Source: Gammaproteobacteria bacterium (GTDB lineage: Bacteria > Pseudomonadota > Gammaproteobacteria > CAISUE01). Taken from it: a stretch of 64,000 nucleotides of DNA. Shown piece by piece: positions 22,230 through 32,425 of this stretch. The position numbers and the translations under genes are program-made. Below the pieces are notes generated by a model that was not told where the DNA came from, ran no database searches, and worked only from the letters and a program-made list of their open reading frames with translations. The stretch lies in the NCBI GenBank assembly GCA_021156105.1, contig JAJNBD010000003.1:154093-218092 (forward strand), read 5' to 3'. Each line of letters starts with the position of its first letter. The first letter of the stretch is position 1.

Positions 22230-23204
22230 ATGCTAAACCGGCTTAATCGCAAACTCAAAATCGCTTTAGGTTTAGTGTTATTATGCCTAATTTACCTAAG
22301 CGCCGATTGGTGGTTTTTATACTCTAATGACGCTTATTTATATTCTGATGTTGTAGAAGTTTCTTCTCAAGTATCAGGCTTTATTAAGCAAGTCTTTGTG
22401 AAAGACAATCAGTCTGTCAAGCAAGGTGAGTTATTAATGCAGATTGATGAAGCACCTTTTATTTTAAAAGTTCATCAAGATAACGCTGCCTTAGAAGAAG
22501 CTCAGCACCAACTTTCGGTGCTCATCGCTAAAAAAATTCAAAGCAGTGCCGAACTTGAAGCAGCGCAAGCACAACATAATTTAGCTAATGCCAATTTAAA
22601 GCGTTATCAAAGCTTAGTGAAAACTGGCGCCATTTCTAAACAATACTTTGAGCAAATCAACACCCAACAACAAATTAGCTCAGCACAAATTAAAGTTGAC
22701 CAAGCTGAAATTGATCAAGCCACTAAAGCCGTTTTATTGCAGCAAAGCACGATCAAAGCCATGCAGAACCAGTTAGCTTTATCTGAATATAATCTTAGCC
22801 AAACTAAAATATATGCAGCTAATTCAGGCCATATTAACCATTTAGAAGTTTTCAAAGGCGACTATGTCACCCCAGGAAAGACTTTGTTTGGCTTAGTTAG
22901 CCAAAACGCTTGGCAAGTTATTGCAAACTATGAAAGCAATCATATTAGTCATATCCACACGGGCGATCGTGTGTTTATCTATATTGCTGGCCATCCTTTT
23001 CATATTTTTCTTGGCCATGTTGAAAGTATTGGACGCGCAGTTTCCAGAGATCAAGTTGCGCCTAATGCCGCTTTACCTTATATCGAGCCAGTTACAAGTT
23101 GGATTCGTTATCCTTATCGTTTTCCAGTGCGCATTAAACTTGACCAATTGCCCAAAGATTTTTCGCTTTACATGGGCACTGACGCTAGAACTTTTGTATT
23201 ATGA
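22230..23204 (+). CDS. HlyD-family membrane fusion protein of an efflux pair (AaeA-like)
   Basis: I chose the start at 22230 because GGAAGGAAAGG lies just upstream; the frame extends to 22185. The 324-residue protein has one N-terminal membrane segment (IALGLVLLCLIYLSA), then the biotinyl-lipoyl-like half (VSSQVSGFIKQVFVKDNQSV), a coiled-coil hairpin (about residues 85-195) and the returning half (YAANSGHINHLEVFKGDYV). Its stop overlaps the start of the FUSC gene (ATGA). Together they resemble the AaeA/AaeB aromatic-acid efflux pairs. Confidence 0.85.
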   Translation: MLNRLNRKLKIALGLVLLCLIYLSADWWFLYSNDAYLYSDVVEVSSQVSGFIKQVFVKDNQSVKQGELLMQIDEAPFILKVHQDNAALEEAQHQLSVLIAKKIQSSAELEAAQAQHNLANANLKRYQSLVKTGAISKQYFEQINTQQQISSAQIKVDQAEIDQATKAVLLQQSTIKAMQNQLALSEYNLSQTKIYAANSGHINHLEVFKGDYVTPGKTLFGLVSQNAWQVIANYESNHISHIHTGDRVFIYIAGHPFHIFLGHVESIGRAVSRDQVAPNAALPYIEPVTSWIRYPYRFPVRIKLDQLPKDFSLYMGTDARTFVL

Positions 23205-25273
23205 TAAAAGATATTTCAGACTTTCTTGCCGAACAAATTCAAAGCTTACAAGCCGAATATAAAGATTTTTGTTTTTCCTCAAACCAAAGCCATATTGCTT
23301 TTAAATCTGCCCTTGCTGTTTGCCTAGCTTTACTAATTTCTTTGATGTTAAATATTCCCAACCCATTTTGGGCTGGTATCAGCGCCCTAGTGGTTACCCA
23401 AGCACATGTCGGCGCCAGCTTTCAACGTGCTTTATACCGCTCAATTGCAACTATTGCTGTTGCCATACTTGGTGTCTTTTTTGTTAGTTTATTTGCAAAT
23501 TCTTTTGTCCTCTGGATAGTATTATTTATCAGCGTAATTTTATTAATTTACCAATCGGTGATAAGTCCGTATCCTTATGGCTGGATTATTGCAGCGGCAA
23601 CTTTGTTAATGATAGATATTATGGCTTTTATCTCGCCTTACCAAGTTATCGACACGGCCTATTATCGCTCATTGGAAGTTATTATTGGCTCAACCACTGC
23701 CTGGATAAGTAACTGGTTGTTTTCACCAAAATATGCCAAACATGAGCTTGAAGAGCATATGATCCATACGATCAATTGCTTTCAAGAAATCTACCAACTA
23801 GCGCTTACGCAAGCACCGCTTGCTTATACAGAATTTTTTTATACTTATAAAAAATTTGTCCAACAACTTGAACAAACCCGTCAATTATTAAAATTAACCA
23901 TGCTGGAAAGCCTTTTTGGCCGACAAAAATATAAATTGTTTAAACGCTTATTATTAGCAGCCCAAGAATCTGGCGAAATGCTCTTAGATTATAAACTTTA
24001 CGCTGAGAATACATCGACTCAATGGGAAACAGCTTTTCCACAACCACTCTTTTTTCAAGCCATTATCAACTATATTGAAAATCCTACCACAGAAAAAGAA
24101 GTTCTACAGGCACTTGATGCTTGGAAATATTCTCTTTCAATAGGGTTAAGCCAGCCATGTGCTTTACTCAATAACCTTCCAACAATTTTTAAAGAAATTT
24201 TTAATCCCGCTTATGAAGAAGCTTCTTCATTTCGAAACCGTTTCCGCTATATTAATAAAATCGCTTTACTGCAAGGCATTCGGGCTGCGGTCTGTGCAAC
24301 CGTTGTGCCATTAATATGGATTTATTTAAAAATGCCAGGGCTGAGCCAAATTTCTGTCTCTGTCATTGCTATTTTGCAGCTAAACCCCTTAGCGACAAAA
24401 GCCAAAGGCTATGCACGATTATTAGGTTGTCTGTTAGGCAGCTTAACAGTTTATTTAATCTTAGGCTTAAATATTAATAACATTGTCTTATTTTTACTGG
24501 TCATTTTTGGCGTAGTTTTTTGCTTTGCTTATCTTCATCATGGGAAAAAAGTCAGCACTCTTGGCACACAAGCTGGGGTTGTTTTTATCTTAGGCATGCT
24601 AACAGATTTATCCCCAGCAGTGGCATTTGACCAAGTATTTGATCGCCTTATTGGAATATTCTTAGGTGTACTTACCACTGTTATAATCACTCAATATCTA
24701 TGGCCATTTAAAGCTCACCAATTTCTGCGTTATAAACTAGAAGAAGCTAAAGACAATATAAATTTTGTCATACAACAAGCGTTCAGGGAAACAACACCGT
24801 TTTCATTTTTAAGCTTATTCATGCCATTAAGAAAAACTGTAAAAGAATTTGAACACCTTGAAATTAAAGACTCACAAAATTCAGCTATTGATACACAGTT
24901 ATGCGAAGCTATTAAAACCATTTACCATAATTTATTTGCTTTGGCATGCATAAATAAATTCATTATTGATAACAAAAGCAAATTGCCTACAACAATTATT
25001 GAAAAAAACCAAACTATTTTTGCTAGCTTACAAACCTTGTTCGCACTAGATAACAAGCATCTCGATCAAGCAAAAAGAATTATTGACGAATGCCAAATAC
25101 ATTACCAAGAGATTATCTCCTTAGCAAAAGATCCAGCTTATACAAATTACTTAGCGGAATTAGCGTTTTTTTTAAAACAGTTATTAGAAGACATCATAAA
25201 ATGGCTTATGGCTTTAGAAGCTTTTATCTGTATAGACGCAAAGAAGTATTTGGCTAAAGATTTAGAACATTAG
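23201..25273 (+). CDS. FUSC-family inner-membrane transporter (AaeB/YccS-like)
   Basis: The 690-residue protein has two membrane blocks of about six helices each (residues 35-185 and 370-490) separated by soluble helical regions, which is the FUSC family layout. Its first block contains ISALVVTQAHVGASF and the second QISVSVIAILQLNPLA, the repeated family core. It starts within the stop of the HlyD-type gene, so they are co-translated and likely form one exporter. Substrates are unknown; aromatic acids are the known cargo for the best-studied relative. Its last 12 bp overlap the convergent dinB gene. Confidence 0.85.
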   Translation: MIKDISDFLAEQIQSLQAEYKDFCFSSNQSHIAFKSALAVCLALLISLMLNIPNPFWAGISALVVTQAHVGASFQRALYRSIATIAVAILGVFFVSLFANSFVLWIVLFISVILLIYQSVISPYPYGWIIAAATLLMIDIMAFISPYQVIDTAYYRSLEVIIGSTTAWISNWLFSPKYAKHELEEHMIHTINCFQEIYQLALTQAPLAYTEFFYTYKKFVQQLEQTRQLLKLTMLESLFGRQKYKLFKRLLLAAQESGEMLLDYKLYAENTSTQWETAFPQPLFFQAIINYIENPTTEKEVLQALDAWKYSLSIGLSQPCALLNNLPTIFKEIFNPAYEEASSFRNRFRYINKIALLQGIRAAVCATVVPLIWIYLKMPGLSQISVSVIAILQLNPLATKAKGYARLLGCLLGSLTVYLILGLNINNIVLFLLVIFGVVFCFAYLHHGKKVSTLGTQAGVVFILGMLTDLSPAVAFDQVFDRLIGIFLGVLTTVIITQYLWPFKAHQFLRYKLEEAKDNINFVIQQAFRETTPFSFLSLFMPLRKTVKEFEHLEIKDSQNSAIDTQLCEAIKTIYHNLFALACINKFIIDNKSKLPTTIIEKNQTIFASLQTLFALDNKHLDQAKRIIDECQIHYQEIISLAKDPAYTNYLAELAFFLKQLLEDIIKWLMALEAFICIDAKKYLAKDLEH

Positions 25274-26344
25274 AACTTGTTGCTGCAAGCCATTGATTAT
25301 TTCAGCCGTTTTAAAATGCACCCCTATCCCCAATAAGCGAATGGGCGAAGTTTTTTTCTGATAAGTATTTTGAAATAAGTCAATGAACGTTTGTAGCGTT
25401 AATTTTTCGCTTATCATTTCAGCTGTTGTTAAATGAAAATCAGCATATTTTATTTTAATAAATTGATTTTTTATTGCCAGCTGTGCTGCTGACAATTCCA
25501 AACGCTCTACCAGCCTTTGATACAAACCATTAAGCGCCTCAATACAAGCATCATAAGCTGCTAGATCATTTGAAAACGTGCATTCAACGCTCAAAGATTT
25601 TCGCACTCGATCTGGCTTTACTAAACGATTATCAATCCCCCTACACTGGTCATAAAGCTGTTGGCCAAATTTTCCAAAATGCTGAATAAGCATAAGCAGT
25701 GAACATTTTTGTAAATCAGCACAAGTTTTTAAACCTAATTGTTTTAGCTTTTTTGCAGTGACTTTCCCCACACCAAAAATTTCTTCTACCGCTAAATTTT
25801 TAACAAAGTTCTTAACCTCTCTTGGCGTGATGACAAATAAACCATCCGGTTTTTTCCAGCCGCTTGCCACTTTAGCTAAAAACTTATTCGGCGCCACGCC
25901 TGCAGAAGCTGTTAAGTTTTCTTGATGCAAAATACGTTCACGAATAGCCTTAGCGATTAATGTTGCACTGCCTTGAAAAGCGCTACATTCTGTAACATCA
26001 AGGTAAGCCTCATCTAATGCCAAGGGTTCTACTAAATGCGTGAATTCATGAAAAACCGCATGGATCTTTTTTGCTACTTGCTTATACTTTGCCATATTCA
26101 CTGGCAATAAAATTAACTCGGGGCAAAGCTTTAATGCTGTCCTCGTTGGCATAGCAGAGTGCACACCATACTGCCGTGCAATATAATTACAAGTACAAAT
26201 TACCCCGCGCCGATCAGCAGAACCACCGACAGCGACAGGCTTATTTGCCAGGCTCGGGTTATCGCGGATTTCTATGGCCGCATAAAAGCAGTCCATATCC
26301 ACGTGAATAATTTTTTTTTGTTTATTATTAGACATTACCTGCAT
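25262..26344 (-). CDS. dinB: DNA polymerase IV (Y-family translesion polymerase)
   Basis: The 360-residue protein is the usual length. Catalytic motifs are HVDMDCFYAAIE (first Asp pair), YIARQYGVHSAMP and PLALDEAYLDVT (D-E), followed by the helix-hairpin-helix (IFGVGKVTAKKLKQLG) and the little-finger domain. No C-terminal clamp-binding pentapeptide of clear canonical form is seen; the end reads GLQQQVLMF, which could serve. It follows the EEP gene by 8 bp and overlaps the convergent transporter gene by 12 bp. Confidence 0.95.
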   Translation of the reverse strand: MQVMSNNKQKKIIHVDMDCFYAAIEIRDNPSLANKPVAVGGSADRRGVICTCNYIARQYGVHSAMPTRTALKLCPELILLPVNMAKYKQVAKKIHAVFHEFTHLVEPLALDEAYLDVTECSAFQGSATLIAKAIRERILHQENLTASAGVAPNKFLAKVASGWKKPDGLFVITPREVKNFVKNLAVEEIFGVGKVTAKKLKQLGLKTCADLQKCSLLMLIQHFGKFGQQLYDQCRGIDNRLVKPDRVRKSLSVECTFSNDLAAYDACIEALNGLYQRLVERLELSAAQLAIKNQFIKIKYADFHLTTAEMISEKLTLQTFIDLFQNTYQKKTSPIRLLGIGVHFKTAEIINGLQQQVLMF

Positions 26345-26352
26345 AAAAACGC

Positions 26353-27081
26353 TTAATCAAACTCTAACATCAATGCTGCATGATCTGAAACTTCCTCTGG
26401 CATTACGGCAAAGTTTTTCACAGTAATTTCTGGCGAAGTAAAAATATAATCAGCAAATTTTTCTGGCTTAGGATAGTAGCTGGTACGTGTAGATGTCACC
26501 CCATATTCTTCTACTAAATTGCGCATTCCTTTATCCAATATTTTCAAACTTTCGGTATCAGGGCGTAAATTAAAATCACCGCATAAAATTTTTGGTGTAT
26601 TTACTGTATCCATAAACTCGCGAATGCGCTGAGATTGTGCGACTCTTTCCGGCGTATCGGTTTTTCCACGACCATTCCACAAACAATGCACATTTAAAAT
26701 AGAATAAATACGTCCATGAATTTGACATTCTAACCATTGTAGATTTCTTGGATGTTCTGGCCCAAAACCAGGATAGTCAGGATTATCATGAATAATCATT
26801 TCGCCTTCACTAATGACGTTAATGCTTTTTCTGACCAACATAGCAATACCATAAACATTCTTAACGGTTGGTCTAAAATAGCCATGATGATCTGGCAATA
26901 AGGCCAACAGCTCGGAGAAAATATCCAAGCTAACAAAACGCTCATCGGTCGATAGTTTATCTGGCGCTTTATAGTACACTTCTTGTAAGCAGAAAATATC
27001 AATTTCTTGATGCGCTCTTGCAAAAGCCAACAGAGGATCACGGACATGACCACCCCAAATATTTAAAGTCACTAGTTTCAT
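26353..27081 (-). CDS. endonuclease/exonuclease/phosphatase (EEP) family protein
   Basis: The 242-residue protein has the EEP signature blocks: LVTLNIWGG, FCLQEVYY (metal-binding Glu), VHCLWNGRGKT, ILCGDFNLRPDT (Asp/Asn) and VSDHAALMLEF (Asp/His). The substrate could be nucleic acid or a phosphoester; sequence alone does not decide. There is no signal peptide. It lies between a Ntn-hydrolase gene and dinB on the same strand with short gaps, so it is probably part of the long minus-strand transcription unit. Confidence 0.85.
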   Translation of the reverse strand: MKLVTLNIWGGHVRDPLLAFARAHQEIDIFCLQEVYYKAPDKLSTDERFVSLDIFSELLALLPDHHGYFRPTVKNVYGIAMLVRKSINVISEGEMIIHDNPDYPGFGPEHPRNLQWLECQIHGRIYSILNVHCLWNGRGKTDTPERVAQSQRIREFMDTVNTPKILCGDFNLRPDTESLKILDKGMRNLVEEYGVTSTRTSYYPKPEKFADYIFTSPEITVKNFAVMPEEVSDHAALMLEFD

Positions 27082-27125
27082 TTTCTCTCCTTATCTTTTT
27101 CTTAACATCTTATGCTTACTTAATT

Positions 27126-28169
27126 TTATACATTTGTTGGCAACAGTGGTGTAAAAGGTTCAGCTGGCGTGAAATGATGAGATACATTACCATGCCATTG
27201 GTTATTTAAAGGATCTAGGTGTAACACAGGTGCTGAAGTATTAAAGTTCATTTTATTTAAATCAACTAACAAATGATTTTCTGTATCTGTTGGTGAAAAA
27301 TAATAGATCTGCCGCGTTAAATCATCAATCGCTGTCCAGTCTGTTGGCGAGCTTGTCGTGTCATCAATAATAGCGCGGTAAGGCTGAGCAACATTATGCA
27401 TTACACCTCTTAACATCATCACGGCCTCAGCTTGAGAGTGTGCTTTAGGCAAACGCTCGGTATAGTAGGTTGCACGTACAAAACGGTCGCTTGGCTTACC
27501 ACTGCCAGGCAATGGTGCCGATCCACCAAAATTTTGATAATTTTTTAAATTGCTTAACTGTGCTGGAAACTCTGGAGAATTAGTCACAATAATATTGCTA
27601 TGGCTATGATACACATTCATCTTACCTTGCACGTATTCTATAATGGCAGAATCACCGGAAGCGTCTTCCAACACTAAGTGTAGCTTCATCCAACGATTCA
27701 TGGGTTGATAAAACGTGGCTAACACTTGAAAAGGATGCGCTTGTGTTGCATTAAGGGCTTCGGAAACAGATGAAAAATTATCTAAATAATATTGTGCCCA
27801 TAAAGAAAGCGCTAGGCCTGGCAAGGCGGGATCACGTATACCATAATCGCTTTCATCTAACCAAAGCACATGTGCCGCCAAACCTTTCTCATTCATGCCA
27901 TCAACCGCTGCATCATGATAAGCGCTGGTGACAATGCTACCGTATTTTGAATCCCAATTTAAGGAATTACCACTTGGTGATCCTTGACGATGCATACCAC
28001 GCGGAAAAACCCAAAGCTCTGGTTGACTTCTTGCAGGCCAGTCCATCGTTCGCCCTGAAAGCACGCCATAACCACTATTAGTCCATAATGCACGAGTACA
28101 TGCGGAAGCGACGTGAATACTAAAAAAGCTAATTAAAGCAAACCAAAAGCAAAGCGATATTTTTTTCAT
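27126..28169 (-). CDS. secreted linear amide C-N hydrolase (choloylglycine hydrolase family)
   Basis: The 347-residue protein has a signal peptide (SLCFWFALISFFSIHVASA) whose cleavage exposes the N-terminal catalytic Cys (CTRALWTNSGYGVL). SGRTMDW follows, as in bile-salt hydrolase and penicillin V acylase-type Ntn hydrolases. Other family blocks include DGMNEKGLAAHVLWL and NIIVTNSPEFPAQL. It acts in the periplasm or outside and cleaves non-peptide amide bonds; candidates are acyl-homoserine lactones, bile salts or N-acyl amines. Position within a housekeeping-like run gives no further clue. Confidence 0.85.
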   Translation of the reverse strand: MKKISLCFWFALISFFSIHVASACTRALWTNSGYGVLSGRTMDWPARSQPELWVFPRGMHRQGSPSGNSLNWDSKYGSIVTSAYHDAAVDGMNEKGLAAHVLWLDESDYGIRDPALPGLALSLWAQYYLDNFSSVSEALNATQAHPFQVLATFYQPMNRWMKLHLVLEDASGDSAIIEYVQGKMNVYHSHSNIIVTNSPEFPAQLSNLKNYQNFGGSAPLPGSGKPSDRFVRATYYTERLPKAHSQAEAVMMLRGVMHNVAQPYRAIIDDTTSSPTDWTAIDDLTRQIYYFSPTDTENHLLVDLNKMNFNTSAPVLHLDPLNNQWHGNVSHHFTPAEPFTPLLPTNV

Positions 28170-28231
28170 CGATTATCCATTCCCTGTGCTAGTTTTTTGA
28201 ATTGGTTTAAAACAATGACAACAAGATTTAT

Positions 28232-28927
28232 TTATAACATTTCTTGATCCAAGAAGCCAACTAATCTAACTGGCGCTTCCGTACCTTCGGCTATCTTTAT
28301 AGGTAAAGCTAATACATACGCACCCACCGCGGGCAGTTGGCTTGCATTAGCAATATTTTCAACAATATATTTTCCTGCACCTAATATTATTTGGTGAACA
28401 GGGAAATCGCTGGCGCCACAATCCGGCGAAAGTGTATCAATACCTAAACCAGAAATTTCACGCACTAATAGAAGTTCAGCTGTTTCAGCAGAAACAGAAG
28501 GAAATCTTTGTTGATTGCGATAATATTCTGGCTGAGACCAAAATTTATCCCAACCTGTATAAAAAATGACAAAGCTTTTAGGCGGAATTTCTCCATGCCT
28601 TGCTTCAAATGCAAAAATATCTTCAACCCTGATCAAGTAGCTTTCATTAGCTTTAGAAGAAACGTCGATTACAACAGCTGGGGAAAATAATTGTTCTAAC
28701 GGGATATCAGCCATAGATATTGCACCAGGAAAACAATGAGCTGGCGCATCCATATGGGTTCCAATTCCCGCCTGCATGCTAATTTCATACACACGAAACT
28801 TTGTTAATGTTTGACAGGCCTCATAATCAACTTTTATTTTCTGGCGAAAACCACACCCCCCTTCCCAGCAAGGAATTTGCGGATGCAAAGCATGGGTCAA
28901 ATCAATTAATTTGAGATTTGGTATCAT
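28232..28927 (-). CDS. cyclase family protein (kynurenine-formamidase-like metal hydrolase)
   Basis: The start at 28927 has GAGG about 9 bases upstream; the frame extends to 28981 but would overlap the methyltransferase. The 231-residue protein has LIDLTHALHPQIPCW at the N-terminus and the metal-binding block GIGTHMDAPAHCFPG (H-x-D-x-x-x-H), then VIFYTGWDKFW and GIDTLSPD. The fold is that of arylformamidases and isatin hydrolases, with Zn or Mn. The exact substrate is unresolved, and no other tryptophan-catabolism gene is in the window. Confidence 0.85.
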   Translation of the reverse strand: MIPNLKLIDLTHALHPQIPCWEGGCGFRQKIKVDYEACQTLTKFRVYEISMQAGIGTHMDAPAHCFPGAISMADIPLEQLFSPAVVIDVSSKANESYLIRVEDIFAFEARHGEIPPKSFVIFYTGWDKFWSQPEYYRNQQRFPSVSAETAELLLVREISGLGIDTLSPDCGASDFPVHQIILGAGKYIVENIANASQLPAVGAYVLALPIKIAEGTEAPVRLVGFLDQEML

Positions 28928-28947
28928 TTTAAAAACCTCAATTAAGC

Positions 28948-29700
28948 TTAAATTCTTGCTGCTAAGAGCTTTATCGGCCAATGAAAATCTATTTCAACGC
29001 GGTCTTTTGGCCAAGCGTTTTCAATTGCAATAAATACTTCTTCTGTTTTTTGATGCTGTGCTTCACCAGCATGCATATAATTTCTCAATCCAGACCAGGT
29101 CCCAATATAACCTAATAATTGATCGCAATTCCATGATTTTTGAATTTGAAATGCGGGTGTTTTCAGTTTCTCAAAAGGAAATGCAATATTTTGATAAGCC
29201 TGATCAATATAATCGCGCTCCTTTGACCAATATTGCCGTGTGATATCCCAATAAAGCTGATCAACTAAATCATGAATCGCTTTATGATTTGTCGCAATCG
29301 TTTGATAGCACCAAGCGGCTAAAATACCTTGCGGCTTTAGCACTCGCTTAACTTCTGCATAAAATTTTGGTAAATCAAACCAATGCAATGCTTGCGCAAC
29401 TGTAATTAAATCAACCGAGTGGTCTTTTAAGCTGGTTGTTTCAGCAGGTTCACAGACATAAGTAATTTTTGCATCAGGCACCGCTTGCTTTATCTGCGCT
29501 TCGCTCGCATCTGTGGCAAAAACATGATCAAAATAGTTTGCTAATGCTTTCGCCGCTTGTCCTGTGCCAGTTGCACAATCCCAGACCAATTGATGCTCTG
29601 CACATAGGCTGGCCAAATAAACAAATAATTCTGGAGGATAATCTGGTCGATAATTTTTATATTCTTGAGCCACATCGGAAAAATAATCTTTGAAAGCCAT
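28948..29700 (-). CDS. class I SAM-dependent methyltransferase
   Basis: The start at 29700 follows a purine-rich AGGGGCGG; the frame extends to 29778, inside uvrC, and is rejected. The 250-residue protein has the SAM-binding motif I VWDCATGTGQAAKAL, an acidic motif VFATDASEAQI, motif post-I DLITVAQALHWFD and KPQGILAAWCY. The YRPDYPPEL and ALHWFD blocks are typical of a TMT/Crg1-like methyltransferase group. The substrate is probably a small molecule. It sits 16 bp after uvrC and 20 bp before the cyclase gene. Confidence 0.85.
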   Translation of the reverse strand: MAFKDYFSDVAQEYKNYRPDYPPELFVYLASLCAEHQLVWDCATGTGQAAKALANYFDHVFATDASEAQIKQAVPDAKITYVCEPAETTSLKDHSVDLITVAQALHWFDLPKFYAEVKRVLKPQGILAAWCYQTIATNHKAIHDLVDQLYWDITRQYWSKERDYIDQAYQNIAFPFEKLKTPAFQIQKSWNCDQLLGYIGTWSGLRNYMHAGEAQHQKTEEVFIAIENAWPKDRVEIDFHWPIKLLAARI

Positions 29701-29716
29701 AAACACCGCCCCTAAA

Positions 29717-31522
29717 TTAACGTAACACTTCAACAATCTTTTCTGCCAAAGCCATACTAATACCTGGCACTTTAGCAATATCTGCTATAGAAGCATTTTT
29801 TAAACCTTGCAAACCGCCAAAATGCTTAAGCAATGCTTGACGCCTTTTTGCACCAATACCTTCAATATTTTCTAATAAAGAAGTTTGTTTACTCTTGCCG
29901 CGTTTTGCTCGATGCCTTGTAATTGCAAAACGATGCGCCTCGTCACGGATATGTTGTAATAAATGCATCGCCGGTGAATGAGGGTCAATATCAACAGGCT
30001 GCTCTGCGCCCGCACGCCAAATAACTTCTAAACCAGGTTTGCGCATTGGTCCTTTAGCGATACCTAAAATAATCACTTGCTGAATCTCTAAACTTTGTAG
30101 TACGTCAATCGCTTGCTGTAGCTGTCCTTTGCCACCATCAATAATCAGCAAATCCGGTATAACTCCACCAGCCTCTTTAGCATGACGAAAGCGCCGTGTT
30201 AACACTTGATGCATCGCTGCAAAATCGTCGCCAGCTGTAATATTTTGGATATTAAAAATCCGATAATCTTTTTTGCTTGGACCATTTTCATCAAACACAA
30301 CACAAGAAGCGACGGTTGCTTCCCCAAAAGTATGGCTGATATCAAAGCATTCCATACGATGAATACTATTTAACGGAAGATCCAAAATATTTTCTAACGA
30401 TTCAAAACGTTTTTTTAAGGAAGTTTGATGAGCTAATTTAGCTAGTAAAGCTTGCTCTGCATTATGACTTGCCAGCTTCATTAGATTTAAAGGAATGCCA
30501 CGCAATGCTGGTCTTATATGCACCTTATGTGTCGCCGCTTGCTCCGTTAATGCTTGACTTAACCATACATCATTTTTCAGTAAATGACTGACAAAAATAG
30601 TTTTAGGGATAGCGGCATCAACATTTAAATAATGTTGTTCAATAAAGTACTCTAAAACTTCTTCACTACTTGCCGCTGAATTTGCATGCACAAATTTATC
30701 ACCAATAATTTTCCCACCTCGCACGATAAAAAGTTGTACGCATACATGCTCTTCTTGTGCAAACGCCGCAATAATATCAAAATCACCATGACCTTTTTGC
30801 ACATGTTGCTCGGCTTCAATTTCTCGCAAGTGTTGAATTTGGTCGCGATAAAAAGCGGCTTTTTCAAAATCCAGGCGCATTGCTGCCTCATCCATATTTT
30901 TAGTTAACGCCGCAATTACTAAAGCATTTTTACCTTGCAAAAATAATTTTGCATGTTGTACATCTTCTTGATACTCTTCTACAGAAATTAAACCCACACA
31001 AGGCGCGCTACAGCGCTTAATATGGTATTGCAAACAAGGCCTTGAGCGGTGTGCGAAAAAACCATCCGCGCAATTACGTAGCAAAAACAATTTTTCACTT
31101 AACTGTAAAATTTCGCGCACAGCTGTACTATTAGAATAAGGGCCGAAATATTCACCTTGCGGCGTTTTATGAGTGCGAATTAAATCTAACCGTGGGAAGG
31201 TATGTTTGGAAAAAATTAAATAAGGATAATTTTTGTCATCTTTAAATAAAATATTATAGCGTGGTCGATGCTGCTTAATAAGATTATTTTCAAGAATCAG
31301 CGCTTCATTTTCACTTTGCGTGATAATTAATTTGATATCACAGATTTGTTTGACTAATACGGCTGTTTTCGGTTGATCAACTTGGGCACGAAAATAACTA
31401 CTTACTCTTTTGCGTAAATCTTTAGCTTTACCAATATAAATAATCGTGCCAACCGCATCAAGCATTTGGTAAACCCCCGGTGCATGGGGTGTATTGGCAA
31501 GAAAATTTTTAGCATCGAACAT
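29717..31522 (-). CDS. uvrC: excinuclease ABC subunit C
   Basis: The 601-residue protein is the usual length. Its N-terminal GIY-YIG nuclease domain shows GVYQMLDAVGTIIYIGKAKDLRKR and makes the 3' incision. A UvrB-binding (UVR) motif lies near residue 210 (MRLDFEKAAFYRDQI). The RNase H-like domain (MECFDISHTFGEA, LLIDGGKGQL) makes the 5' incision. Helix-hairpin-helix repeats close the protein (IEGIGAKRRQALLKHFGG). It acts with UvrA and UvrB in nucleotide excision repair. Confidence 0.97.
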   Translation of the reverse strand: MFDAKNFLANTPHAPGVYQMLDAVGTIIYIGKAKDLRKRVSSYFRAQVDQPKTAVLVKQICDIKLIITQSENEALILENNLIKQHRPRYNILFKDDKNYPYLIFSKHTFPRLDLIRTHKTPQGEYFGPYSNSTAVREILQLSEKLFLLRNCADGFFAHRSRPCLQYHIKRCSAPCVGLISVEEYQEDVQHAKLFLQGKNALVIAALTKNMDEAAMRLDFEKAAFYRDQIQHLREIEAEQHVQKGHGDFDIIAAFAQEEHVCVQLFIVRGGKIIGDKFVHANSAASSEEVLEYFIEQHYLNVDAAIPKTIFVSHLLKNDVWLSQALTEQAATHKVHIRPALRGIPLNLMKLASHNAEQALLAKLAHQTSLKKRFESLENILDLPLNSIHRMECFDISHTFGEATVASCVVFDENGPSKKDYRIFNIQNITAGDDFAAMHQVLTRRFRHAKEAGGVIPDLLIIDGGKGQLQQAIDVLQSLEIQQVIILGIAKGPMRKPGLEVIWRAGAEQPVDIDPHSPAMHLLQHIRDEAHRFAITRHRAKRGKSKQTSLLENIEGIGAKRRQALLKHFGGLQGLKNASIADIAKVPGISMALAEKIVEVLR

Positions 31523-31572
31523 GATAAATTAACCTTTGTAGGATTATTTTAGCATGCAGAAGCTTTGCCCGC

Positions 31573-32349
31573 TTACCATTTACCGCTTGCGCCACCGCCA
31601 CCAAAGCCACCGCCGCCGCCGCTAAAACCATCATCATTATCATCATCGCTTCTACCAGCACCGCCACGGCCTGAACCGCCAGTTAGCAATAAAAATAATA
31701 AAAATGTTCGCCAACCATGGTCTTCTGACGTTCCGCGCAAATTATTATAGCGAAATGCAGCCGAAAGAAAGTGTAATAATAAAAAGATTAAAATAAACGA
31801 CAAGATGGCATTATTATTTTGTTGGGATGATGCGCCCGTGCCTTTATATTCACCTTGTGTCACCTGCATAATGGATTGCACACCGTTTTCGATGCCTTGT
31901 GCGTAATTTCCCTGTTTAAAACTCGGCACCATATCCTGCCGGATAATCATACTAGAAACTGCATCTGTTAATACACCTTCTAAACCATATCCAACCTCAA
32001 TGCGGATATCATGACTATCTTTAATAATGAGCAATAACACACCATTATCATGCTGCTTTGTGCCAATTTTCCAAGCTTGTACCAAATGAATAGAAAATTC
32101 TTCTAAGGATTCACCATTGAGCGAATCAAAAGTAGCAACGACAATTTGATTGGAAGTTTGCTGGTCAAATACCCTGAGTTTAGCATTAAGGCGTGCAATA
32201 TCTTCAGGGTTCAGCATATGTGCATAATCATTGACATAAGCTTGTGGTCTTGCCGGTATTTGAAATGGCTCCGCAAAAACTGGCTGAACGAAAGCAAGCC
32301 AAAGCAAGAGTGGTAAAAAAATTTTTAATAAATGTATTTTCATAGGCAT
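31573..32349 (-). CDS. TPM-domain membrane protein (YgcG family)
   Basis: The 258-residue protein has a signal peptide (LLKIFLPLLLWLAFVQPVFA), a TPM domain (VNDYAHMLNPEDIARLNAKL, then GTKQHDNGVLLLI and IEVGYGLEGVLTDA), one membrane segment (ILSFILIFLLLHFLSA) and a Gly-rich tail with an acidic stretch (DDDNDDG). The Gly-rich end after the membrane span is characteristic of this family. TPM proteins have been linked to membrane or photosystem repair, but the bacterial role is unclear. It follows lemA by 76 bp; lemA plus TPM is a common pairing. Confidence 0.85.
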   Translation of the reverse strand: MPMKIHLLKIFLPLLLWLAFVQPVFAEPFQIPARPQAYVNDYAHMLNPEDIARLNAKLRVFDQQTSNQIVVATFDSLNGESLEEFSIHLVQAWKIGTKQHDNGVLLLIIKDSHDIRIEVGYGLEGVLTDAVSSMIIRQDMVPSFKQGNYAQGIENGVQSIMQVTQGEYKGTGASSQQNNNAILSFILIFLLLHFLSAAFRYNNLRGTSEDHGWRTFLLFLLLTGGSGRGGAGRSDDDNDDGFSGGGGGFGGGGASGKW

Positions 32350-32425
32350 TTCGTTTATTGATCGCCCAGAATGACGAATGCAGCATTAGGCTCACATAAA
32401 ATGGTGAGCACTGTGCTTTATGGTT